NCBI GenBank assembly: GCA_003993805.1
Contig: RSEF01000019.1
Span: 3,183,105 to 3,247,104, forward strand
Length of the DNA stretch: 64,000 bases
Direction of reading: 5' to 3'
Source of the DNA: Himantopus leucocephalus
Taxonomy: Eukaryota > Chordata > Aves > Charadriiformes > Recurvirostridae
Below are positions 22,265 to 33,739 of this stretch, in pieces. The notes beneath the pieces were generated by a model that saw only the letters and a list, made by a program, of their open reading frames with translations, ran no database searches and was not told the DNA's origin. Made by a program: the position numbers and the translations under genes. Position 1 is the first letter of the stretch, and the number at the start of each line of letters is the position of its first letter.

Positions 22265-24293
22265 CTGCAAGAAATACAAAATGAGAGTCAGTCAGAGCTT
22301 TTACAGAGCACCACAATCACAGCTGTTCTTAAACAAAGGTAAGAAGAGCCACAACCAATTCCCCTGCAGGAAGAAACACGGGGGATGAAGCGGATGGTGG
22401 CTAATACGTAACTCTTCCCAGCACTGTTGATCTAAAAATGCTCAAATCCGATGGAAATTCAGACACTGATCTCAAGTTTATAGCTGACCTTTCAATCTAC
22501 AGTGGATGGAAACAAAGCCTCAAAAAGAATTTATTTCCCAATTCAATTTCTACATCAGGCCTTTCTGTGCACTAATAGGAGCACTTAACAATTTTATGTT
22601 CGAGCTCTCAGTTAAGAAGTGCCCTTCAAGGACACACCATATTCTATCATTAAATCTTTCCTTGCCATTTCATAGCAATTGGTTCTAATTACCCATGAAG
22701 AGACCATTTTTCATAAGCTTATAAGAAAAAAAACGAGAAGAATATGCAAGACGGTCTGATGGGATAACATCGGACCTGAAGCTTCGAAATCCCCTCTGAA
22801 GAAAAAGGAGCAGCAGGATCTTCAGCCACATGCTAAGAATCACACTGCGGTAACAAAAGGTGGCTCACAGGAGACTATATAAATGTGAATGTAGCCATGC
22901 TTCTCTCAAAGTTAACTGAATGGATGTGAATTTCCTTTGTTTTTCCAAACTGCTGCATTTGTTGCTGAGCTTGCCTTGGCTAAAAGTTGCCGGGACCACT
23001 GCGGGGCAGCTGTCAGCCATCACATGCCTTTATTGAGCAGTATGCTAAGTTTCAGAGGTTACCACCTACAATCACCCCAAAACTGGGCTTTTTACACAGA
23101 TTGGCCCCAAAATCAAACCATGGATCCAAACCTCTGTTGGGTATTGAGATAATTAAGTCCCAGAATCAGGCTCAACAGGATGAATATTTGTCATTTCTTG
23201 CTGGCCATTGTTCACGGAATTCTCTTGGCATCCTTGGTCCTCTTGGGAAAATATTCTATTCACTAGTTAGGGACTTGGCTATCTCTTTTTCCTCAAGAGC
23301 AAATGGATGTTTGTGAGTTTTATATCAGGGATGAGTGCTCTAACTTGTAAAGTACACCACCCTAAACCAGAAGTTTTTCCCTGAGTTGAGGGGGATTAAA
23401 CTGCCGCTCAGGTTTTCCCTGCTGGAAATGACCCCACGATGCCACTTTTGCGCAGGATCTCGTCCAGCTCTGGGAATCGGTATGCAAACTATGCGAAGCC
23501 ACCTTGCCTCACAACAGAGGGTCGGCCATTACTTAATAATAATAATAATAANNNNNNNNNNNNNNNNNNNNNNNNNNNNNNNNNNNNNNNNNNNNNNNNN
23601 NNNNNNNNNNNNNNNNNNNNNNNNNNNNNNNNNNNNNNNNNNNNNNNNNNNACCTAAGACTGGCTTAGCTGCATTTTCCAAACTTAAGTCAGATTGGACA
23701 AATTCAAGGTTGGGCAGAATTTGAGCTTAAACTAAAAATATTTTTAAAAGTCAAAACTTCCAGTTGTGTATGTTATATAGCATATTCCTCTTGAAACCTC
23801 TGATATTTAGACTGTCACACAGAAGCAGGTACCCTTTCACTCACTTTTGGAAGCTCAGCCCAGTGTCTTAAGAGACCTTGGTTTCACAGAAACCTGAAAG
23901 ACGCTGCCTAAAGAAGGCCTGGACCTCACATGAAGCGAAGCAACAATTCAGAGAACTGATATAGCATTATTTAAAATGACAGTTTAATTTAATAATGAAA
24001 AAAACCCACCCAAAACCAACAGCTAAACTATTTTGATTCCATTTCCACCCCATTGCTGCTAAAAAAAAAGTAAAAAAATCCTTCCCACTAATTCCCAAAA
24101 GTCAGAGGTGAGCCAGTAACAGGGCTAGAAAAAGAATCCAATTCCTGCAACTAATTAGTCACTGCTCACAATATTTTCCTGTCTAAACCGTTCCAACCAA
24201 AGACAGAACTACCGTCATTAGCAACTTAAGATCTGTGTGAGTTTACTTTAAAGAAAAGCCAAAAGCAGCTGAAAGCAGCATTATGCCACTCAC
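22265..24293 (-). other. SPNS2: SPNS2 intron 4, with AAT repeat and gap
   Basis: A 2-kb intron. A short (AAT)n run at 23533-23551 leads directly into a 100-N gap at 23552-23651, so the assembly probably broke in a longer microsatellite or transposon. Nothing else is recognised. Confidence 0.88.
23552..23651. other. Assembly gap (100 N)
   Basis: Exactly 100 Ns preceded by AAT repeats. The gap falls within an intron, between exons that join in phase, so no coding exon is expected to be lost here. Confidence 0.99.
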
Positions 24294-24445
24294 CTGCCAA
24301 GAGGAATCGCAAAGTAGAAAACGGACAGCATCAGGGTCCTTGTGTTTTTGGTGAAAAGGTCTCCTATGATGGTTGGTGCAATAGTGGAGTAACTTGCTTC
24401 ACCGATACCAACCAAACCTCGTGAGAGCACAAGAAGCCAGAAATA
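24294..24445 (-). CDS. SPNS2: SPNS2 exon 4: TM4 and TM5
   Basis: This 152-bp exon has a strong polypyrimidine acceptor (a run of Ts then CTTTTCTCAG) and a GTGAGT donor. It carries 50 codons from [10 protein letters not shown] to YFAIPLG plus AG, the first two bases of a Ser codon finished in exon 5. It encodes helix 4 with the highly conserved [18 protein letters not shown] segment, the short loop FTKNTRT and helix 5. All 50 residues agree with human SPNS2 as I recall it. The intron upstream (24446-45218) is the longest in the window, and exons 4 to 8 then follow in a cluster of about 8 kb. Confidence 0.97.
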
Positions 24446-27400
24446 CTGAGAAAAGAAAAAAAAAAAAACAAACACGTTAGTAGGTCTCCCCTTGTCTTTT
24501 TGAATTCAGGACGGACAACAGTGAAGGCTGCGCAAACAGGGAAACAGAAACCCACGTGGCTGCAGAGTGACCCCCTTGTGCCCATTTATTTTTTAAAACC
24601 ACAGACTCTTTTATTTGCCTCTTACTGGGGAGGAAAGGAACTGTATTTTTTTTGTGAAGATTTATAGGCATGAGAGAGAAGTAGTAATAATACACGTTTA
24701 CCCAGTGACACTCAAGACGATGCTCCAAGGCAGGCAGAAGACCCCCGGTTTGTTCTCAGGGTGCCGCTCTCGTTAAGCCGGAGCGCCAGCAGCCTGAGGA
24801 AGGTGTGGGAGGCGGGTGAGCGTAAGGAACCCGCTCCGGGATCCAGGGAATACCTGCCGAGCACAGCCCCGACCTCCCCAGCGTGCCAAGGGACAAGTTA
24901 AGACTGGTGAAATCCTAAAGGCTCTTTGAAGCTGTGGCAGAGGTGAACCTGCACTCCCCCAAACTCCCAATTTTCTCCTCGATTAGAAGCTACTGAATAA
25001 GGGAAGTTTTTCAAACTTTTATCTCACTCCACTTGCCTTGGGAAGAAGCACAGATCTCCCCCTCGCAGCAGGAAGGCAGAGCAAGCCAACACTGAGCACT
25101 GCTGAAAAACCTCAGGGTGCAAAGCCGAGCTGAGACGCACCCAGTTACAAAGAGGTAAGACCTGAGCTTTACTGCGAACCACCAGTGCGCCCAGTAAGCG
25201 GGACCACCAGGAGACGGGTTCAGAGCCACGCAGGGCAAGGGCACAGGCTGCGATGGCATTAAAGCCCCACAGCATTACGCGCCCTTCTGAGTAAAGGGCA
25301 ATCCCACAGAACGGGGAGAGGGACTTCACGTTCAGCACAACACAGCCTAAAACGGACAAAAAGGAATTGTTCATCTCTCAGGACCCGATTTTCAAGCTGA
25401 CCTCTTTCACTACCCTTGCAGTTTTCCAGGTGCTGCTGTGTGAAGGCATCAGGCATGATGCTTTGACGCCAAAATACCCGATCCACGAGCACCATCAAGT
25501 TCTCGGCTATCTAAGCAGCGTGAGCTACACCCAGAAGTAATTGCGGGTACAGAAATTAAACAGTCAATTGCAGAAAACTGTAAGCACAGGGAAATCTATT
25601 TCTACAAAAGCAACCTGTATGAATCCTCAATTTACTGTTATCATTCTATAGATCATTTGTGAGAAGAACAGCAGTTCTTATGTCTTTAAACACGGAAGTG
25701 CTTTGAGAACCATGAGCGATCACCCATTCCCCTCCCAGACGGGGAAAAGCCGAGTTTCAGGGACGTGACTGCCTTTGTGCCCTACAGCAAAGCTAAGTCA
25801 GAACACAGGGCTCTCGTTCTCAAATCTGCAAAATGCCATGCAGACATCAAGCCACGTGCCTCAGTCATAAATACATCCATCAGCACACAAAAAGCCACCA
25901 CTGACACGTTTCTGTTGTTCTTGCTGCAGCCCTCTGGGTGAAAAGAATTTCTTGAGAACTCCTATAGTCACACAAAACAAATACTTTTGCGCACTCTTCA
26001 CTTCCCCTTATTTTGACATAAATTCTGCCCCAATACCTATTTTCTGAGTGTATACAAGTTCCTTGTTCGCTGGCAGGGCGTTTGCAGTGCTGCTATCATT
26101 CATGCATCTCCCATAAGCTGCACATACGTAAGACACACGTGGGTGTATGCAGAAAAGGCAATACTGTGACTCACGGGATTTAATTTATGCCAATTACCCA
26201 ATGCTAAACCACTCCACTGCAGAAATACGCTGACAACGATCGCTGCACAGGTAACCAATGTGTTTGGAATGAGCAACAGTATTTATAACATGCTGAATGA
26301 CTTAGTCACGCAGAATTAGAACGCGGGGGAGCTGGAGGCTGATTTTGGTTTCTGAAGATGTTCAGGTCTGGATCACCGAGAGGGTGACAGGCAAACAGTC
26401 ATCCGCCAGACCTGGAGGGAGTATGCACACAGTGTTAGCTGCACCTGCAGAATGACAAATTTGCAAATTCATTGGATGTTCCTCAAATTTGAAATGCATA
26501 CATAAAAATGACACAAGTTTGTGCTCACCGGCCAGTATCACTGCCAGTGAATGCACTGGACAGGAATTTCCTCCGAATGATGCTGTTACAAGGTCCCTCT
26601 TACAATCCTTACATAAAGCAGGAAAACTGTACAAAGTTTTCCTGTTGTGAAGAGCGACTCGGTTCCATCAAAACCATTGAATCAGAGTCCCAATAGAATG
26701 AAATCACCTGCAACACGTAATGCGTTCATTCTTCTCCCCCAGTTCCTCCTCCCTGGCTTATCCCACGCTTACATACTCCAAGTATCTGTTTCATATTTAA
26801 ACTATGTTCTCTGAAGTAGCAGTTTCCAAATTTAAGTCATGGGATTCTGACTTCAGTTGGCAATAAAAGCAGTCTCACAAAAGCATAACCTACACAAAGA
26901 CAGGGACGGTGTTGCCCTTCTGAGAGGATACACTCCCGACTACAGGCAAGGCAGCTATTTCGGTGGAACTACTTGGTAAAACATACAAAAGACTAAAACA
27001 CTATTAGGGAATCATTTCTAATCAGTTCTATGCTGTGCCTGGTCTCAGAGCTCTGTATCCAGGATTAAAGAGGTAATGCCTCCTCTTATCCCACCGAAAG
27101 ACCTCTGGATCTTTGGCTAGCGCGCATCCTATGGGAACCTATACAACAAAACTACGCAGTAGTTGGTTACATTAGGCTAGAACCCCCAATCCGCCATCCC
27201 TAATCAGACAAAAATTAAGTTTTTACCGTCTCTGAAGGGGGAGAGGTGGGTAGCCCCCCCAAGACAAAAAGTCGTCCTTTCAGAGAGAGGCCTAATCTCT
27301 TCATTTTTCATATTGGAAGAAAAAATATAAACAACAAAACAAGTCCAAAATTCTTAGGCTGCTACTCATTTGGACCACAGACATACCATGAACCACTTAG

Positions 27401-30400
27401 AAACTGGTCCCAAAACCACAATGTGTGCAATAAAGACAACTGCTATTTTACATGTGTGTCTATTTATATACACATACACCCATGTGAACATCTCTCTCCC
27501 TCTCTGAGTGTACGTGAACATGACAACCAACATAAACAAACGGCCAAGTCAGACGCGACCCACCCAGAGGAAACACCGTTCTCCTCCACGGCTGTAGCGG
27601 CACTCTCCCACCGTTTCCTCTGCGTTGGATTTCCCCCTAAGTGCTTTTTCCTCTTTGTCCTACCCCAAAGTTCTCAGCAGTTTAGTGACACAAAAAGGGC
27701 TGACACCAGCCAAATTCTTCTCTACACTATCTGTGCTTAAAAGCGGCACCGGCAGCTGAGACTTTTAACTGAATTTCACCATTCCCCAAGCAGAAATTGA
27801 TATATATGAAAGCAGCTTATTCCTTTCTACATTACCTCCGAGCTCTTCTGCAATTTGTTCATCTGTGCAAATAGTTCTCACTCTGGCAGGAAAATGGCAA
27901 ACACCTGAGTCAGCACCTGAGCTTATTCCTTTTCCAGAGGTTAAGCCCAGTGTCTTTTTCTCTGAGTCAGTGCTTGCAACTGAAGTTTTTTGAAACAAAG
28001 CTCTTACAGCAAACTATTTACGTCTTTAATTTTGGTGAGCAGTCACAGCAGAGATGTCTGCACCTCCATGAGAGCTGCCACCATCTCCTGGTTTGTAGAG
28101 GTGCAATGGTTTTCTTCCGATGACTGTGTGGCAGAAACCCTGGTCCCTGCCTGGCTTCTGCCTGACGTGCCACAGCGACCATTGCAGCCCCGGCCGCGCT
28201 GCGGCGGAGCTGCCAGGCACCAGCCTGGATGCGCAGAGCTGGGCAGGGGTTATCAGGGGAACGGCTGAACCACACAGCGCGGCTGCTACGAGCTCTGGGG
28301 GCAGTTTAGGGTGCAAAGGTGCTCCAAGACCCTTTCTCCAACTTGCGTGCACCACAAAGGGGCTGACGAGACACAAGCCAGGGAAGATTCCAGTATACAA
28401 TAAACCATCAACATATGGAAGGAATGGCGGCTGACCGAGATCCAGAACCGCCACGGTCTTGCCGGGAATTTCCCATTCGAGAGATGCCATCAGCAGAAAC
28501 TAGCGCACAGAGAAGGCACTCGTACATGCCCGTGTGAGGCAGGTAAGTCAATGGACCTGCTCTCTTCTTCCCATCTCAGCTCTACGGAAGGAAAAATACG
28601 CCCTAGTTCTAAACGCCGAAGACTTCACTACTTTGTGATGTGAAGGCTAACAAACCCAAACAAGAAAGAAACCACATCCCCCCAAATAGATATGAGTTTT
28701 GGAAGGGATACAAATCCTTATGCCTGAGGGAACGCACCGACCGCTAACAGGAACGCGCTACCTGCTAACTTCGGAATTTCTGAAACTACCAGTAAACCAC
28801 AGGCAACCGCAGCAACAGCTCATCGGGTCAGACGGACCTGGTCTGATCGCTGTCGCCAATGACACTATCCTACTACAAGCTATAGGTGTGACGCAATCCG
28901 TCCCGAATTTTCATCTGACAAAAGATTTCATTGAGTTAAATATTTATAATATGCCACAAGATAGTTCATGTATTTTCTCTGCAAAGTATGACATTGTTTA
29001 TATTCACATTTTCATACTGATTTTACCCTCAATCTCATGCACGCATAAACGTTTGATGGCCTGGGACACGTGACTAGCTTTAATCACGTTTGGACAAACC
29101 TCCTAATTACACATTTATCCTAGTTGTAGAGACCATTGAGTGAGTAACACAGGTTTTAATGGGTCTAATTACAGCTTTAACTTCTTTCTCTCTTTTTAAT
29201 TAGTTAACAAAAGGAATTATGCCACAGTTCTCTAAAAGATTAGCTGTCAGTGATAAACCTATAATCTGCCAAATATACGTACAACTCTGAACCACCAGAT
29301 TTACTCTCTAAAGAATCATGTGATCCTTAAGCTTGAGTTTTTAAGTATTTGCATTTGCATGTGGAGTAGCTTGCGAGGGTCGCATAAAACAAGCTGAATC
29401 CCCACTTCTTTCAGATTAGGGACACACGACGCGACGCGATCACACAGATACGGCCAAACGAGTACAAATTACTGGTATGGATGCACAGCACCAGTGCAAG
29501 CCGTGCTCTGAACTGATGTTGCTGGTCTAAAAGAAGGATCTTTTATACAGCTACAGCAACTGCACCCGCACCCTTTCCTATATGAGAATATTGAGTTAAC
29601 CTCCTACGGATTCTACATTTAGCTTCTGCAAAAGAGGGCTCAGCACCATGAATTTCCAAATTTGAACTGCTGAGGTTTGCCGTATTTTCCTTCTTTTATT
29701 ATATAAACATTATGCAGCAAACAAGGACACAGAATGAGGGTCTGCATCCTCAGAAAGAAGTCCATGCCACCAGGCAGCTAGGATTGCCACACAAAGCCTG
29801 AAATACATGCGTGTGGACTGACAATAAGCTAAGGAGAAAGCATTGGGATTGCTTTAATTTCCCTGAGTTTCTAGACAAAACTCAGTTGAACTGTACTGCA
29901 GTTACACTCTTGTATTCCTACAGCCGGCAGCGTCTTGCACTGACAACATCCAGAGCACCGCCGCAGTCACAAGTGATTAGTCAGATCAACCGAAGATGGA
30001 TAAATCTGATATACCGCAGGAGTCAGCTGACCAAAGTAAACCTGCAGGGCTCAAATGTGTATTCAAGGGCTGCACAACAGTGGTCCCTTTTGACAGCTAC
30101 ACTCACGTGCAAGCATTTGCCTTTCCTGAGCAGAACCTGTATTTTCTGGCCAGCCAAACACCACTTGCTCTTGCACTCCATGAAGTCTTCCCAACCGCAT
30201 CAGTACTTTGAAGGGATCTAAGCGGTTAAAGATGACACACCACACCCTTCACCGCAGGTACGCAAAGATGTACCATTAACCATGATGCAAACCAAACCAG
30301 GAACATGCTTTTGAGTATCGGTATTGTGACTAAGAGCTTTGGCTCCTGTAAACTCACAGTTCAAATTCCAGCTCATTAGCTGAGAGTCACTAGAAGAGCT

Positions 30401-31794
30401 GAGCAATGGAATGACGTTACAAATGCAGGTGACATATTTGCTTAAACACTAACCACTCCATTTCTCTTAGCCCTCCCAGTAATGACGGGGTCACCTTCAA
30501 GAATCTGAAAGTTTCCAAGTCAAACAGGGACATTGACGTATCATGAAAGACACGATGACATTAAACAATGATGTTCGTGTTTTAAATTCCATTCTGTGTC
30601 TGGGTGGATGACAAAGGCTACAGCAGAATAGATAAGCCTAAATACATCTTCCACCTCTCTGCACCCCTAAAGCTTTACAAATTTTGCACGCCTATAACTG
30701 GGGCACGTGGCTTCCATTGGTGTCCTGGGTCCACACACTTGATAGGCATGCTGTGTCAAATCTAGACGTGGACCACAAAGTCACACACCCTACAGTCTCA
30801 AACACGGCTGGTTCAAACTCTCCTTTAATAAAAGGAGAATAAATATTGTAAAGAGCTAGAGAAGGATTACATATTTAGTACTGGTGAATTGTTCTGTGCC
30901 AATCTTGAAGAACACGTCTTCCTGTCAGGTCCTGCCCAGACTTTTAAGCAACTGAATATTCATGCCAAATTTTGGCCTTTTGGTGTCTTACTGCCTGGGA
31001 GATCTTTGTGCAGGAACAAAGGCTGATGAGTATCTACCTTTATCTACAAGTAATCTTAACTAATCCCTCAAGGGGATTGCCAGCAGAGAGACCACAGTAC
31101 AAAATAACATGGGGGAAGAACTGTTCAGTGTGATGTTGGTGGGTACTTTTCTCCCCCATTAATAGGTTGGGAAAGCATTGTTTTCAGGAGTTCCTACAAC
31201 CAAAAGGAGTTGACTGTGTTTAATCTCTGGGTGGCATAGATAGCAACTAGCCAGGATACGTGCTTGTATGGAGTCTGGTTGGCGACAGGTTGATGAGTTA
31301 TCAGCTCTGATGCAATGCTGTGAGCGATCAGTATTTTATCTGTCTTCTGTAGAGATATGAGTGCACTTAGAGGTTCATGCTACAGTTACTTGTCTGATAA
31401 ATATAACTATAAACTACCCTTCTCACCTCCAACAAGATGTTCTTCCCTTATCAGACGTGAGTCACACTGGCAGGGTAGCCTGGGGGAGATTCCCTGCAGT
31501 TGCTGGTTCTTTTGCCATTTGGCCCTCTGTGGATGTGATTGGGTTTAGACTCCTCTTTTCTTCCCTCATTGTGTGTGTCATCACTTTCCCATAATGACTT
31601 TTCACTTCCCATCTCTTTACAATCACAACCGCCTTTTAAGTCGGTACTGCACACAACATTTCCCGTAACTTCTATCACCACTGGATTTCAGTTCTATAGT
31701 CTCCTCCTTTCAGGTTGAACTCTTGATGGCAAGCCCATCTTTCATCACCATTTTCAAACTGTTCCTCTCCTTTGCATGCATGTCACACATCAGA

Positions 31795-32111
31795 GAACAG
31801 TCGAGATTGGAAGGGACCTGTGGAGACAGTCTAGTCCGAGCCCCCTGCTCAAAGCAGGGTCAACTACAACAGGTTGCTCAAGACTATGTCCAGTTGAGTT
31901 TTGAGTATCTCCAGGGATGGAACAGCCACAGCCTTGCTGGACAACCTGCTCCAGTATTTGATCATCCTCACAGTGCAAACGTTTCTTCTTATGTTTAAAT
32001 GGAATTTCCTGTATTTTAGTTTGTGCCTATTGCCTCATCTTTTCACTGGGCACCACTGAGAAGAGTCTGGTTCCATCTTCACTGCCTCCTATCAGATATT
32101 GATACACACTG
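31795..32111 (-). repeat. CR1 LINE 3' fragment
   Basis: The plus strand shows the inverted CR1 order: GATTGGAAGGGACCTGTGGA, then GCCCCCTGCTCAAAGCAGGG, then CAACAGGTTGCTCAAGAC, then CATCCTCACAGTGCAAACGT, then GGGCACCACTGAGAAGAGTC and the final GATATTGATACACACT. About 315 bp of the 3' region is present, 5'-truncated as usual for CR1, in the same orientation as SPNS2. Confidence 0.92.
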
Positions 32112-33716
32112 AAGCAACATTACAGGCTCTCTAGGGACAGAAGCACAGTTCTAGAGTGAGGATGCCACTCTAGCAAAGGCAAGCTATTCAAAATCTCACT
32201 TAAATCCATAGGGCAGACACCATCTCACCTACTGCGTCTCTGCTGCATTCACCCTAGATTTTTTTTTTCTTCACTTGGCTTCCCTGAAGCCTGCTTGGGC
32301 ATGGGAAGTACACAAGTTTAAGTATTTGTGTCCAATGAAGGATGCTGCTCTTACCCAAAGGCCTTCCCCTGAGCTCTGAAGAGCAGGTCACTAACACTGA
32401 AGTGAAAACGCCCTGAGCCTTCCTTCAAGTATTCGCACCTTCTATTCACACATTCACATTCGCTTTATTCACACATGCTTATTACGTGCTGGCTGGAGGT
32501 TACAAACATGTTACAGATGAGACCACTGCACCATACCAAGATTTAATAGCAAGCCACTGAGTTATTGAAACCTCAGTACACCTGATTAATCACTTGGCTC
32601 AAGGGTCAATATATAAACCCTTTGCAATTAGGATGAATTTATACTATAGCTTCTAAAGCCGGTCTGATTCTTCTACAGCATCCATCTAAACTATGTCAAA
32701 CACTTCACAACTTCAGCTCATTGGCATGTATTAAATGTCCTGCCAGTTCTCAGCTCTAAGCACCTCACCTTTGAACAATTCCCTTTTGGGAAAATTCAGC
32801 TGGTATTCAGAGCCCCGCAAGGCCAAGAGACACTACAGCAAGCAGAAAGAGAACAAAATACATATTTAAATATAGAAATGAGCAAGGGAGATGAAGCAAA
32901 GTCCACTCACTTTTCCTTTGACTGTCTCTAGTATTTGTTAATGGCTTTAGTTCTCCCAGGTGACCTGTTCAGGCACACTTAATTGAATGTGGAAAGTTTT
33001 ATTTGGAAACGTACTTCAGATTCTTGCTGATTAAAGTGTCCTTATTTTATGAGATTTATATTATTATAATAAATAACCAATAAAGACTGTAAGATATTCC
33101 TTTTTCACTCATCACACTCTTCAATCAGCAGCTACAATGTTTAACAACTGGATACCTACAGACAGGCTCTAAAGCGAAGCACCTAATTAAGACTCTGGAG
33201 AAAAAACAAAAACAAAACCACCCTGGAAGTGGCAAGACTCCCACAGCGCTTCCCAGAGTCAGCAGGGACCTGCTGCGTGCTTCGCAGGTACAAAAATGAG
33301 GGCCAAGATTTTCTTAGCTACTTGCAAATTTTGAATGTGAAATTCCCTTTCCACATTAAAACCGCAACATCTGAAATCCAAATTCCCAGCGCCGCCCTCC
33401 CTTCAAACCTGTGGCAGACCTGAGAAACTCCTCTTGTTACTTTTCAGTCACCTTTGGATAGCACCAAAAAAAAAAAAGAAAAAGAAAGAAAAAAGAGTAA
33501 GCCCAATTGCTATTCTCCATCCAATTAGGTAATGTAATTACAAGACACTGGGTGATGAAGCAGCACCACCGGGTCCTGACAATAGCCTCAGTTAAGACAA
33601 AGCAGCATTTCAGCATTCTAATTGAAGGGCATTTCATCTGATTGACCTGCCTGTGGTAAAAAGATGACATGACACTCAAATGGTGGGATTTATGTTCTTC
33701 TCAATTTAGTCTCTTG

Positions 33717-33739
33717 GTCATTAATACTGCATTAATGAC
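33717..33739. promoter_or_regulatory. Perfect inverted repeat of TAAT-type sites
   Basis: GTCATTAAT, a five-base spacer ACTGC, then ATTAATGAC: two 9-bp arms that are exact reverse complements. TAAT cores facing each other with short spacing are typical of dimeric homeodomain sites. It sits in an AT-rich, low-repeat block (about 33490-33790). A regulatory role is inference only. Confidence 0.35.

Noticed and set aside
23533..23551. (AAT)n run before the gap as the interior of the same LTR family as at 54395
   Set aside because: Only 19 bases of simple repeat are visible and no other LTR landmark is present on either side of the gap.
27246..27740. Plus-strand frame of 164 codons in intron 3
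   Set aside because: Low-complexity, Ser/His/Thr-rich translation without domain features; a single chance frame in about 20 kb of intron is expected.
28026..28490. Minus-strand frame of 154 codons in a CpG-richer patch
   Set aside because: It resembles no protein I know, sits in an SPNS2 intron and overlaps an open plus-strand frame; GC bias explains it.
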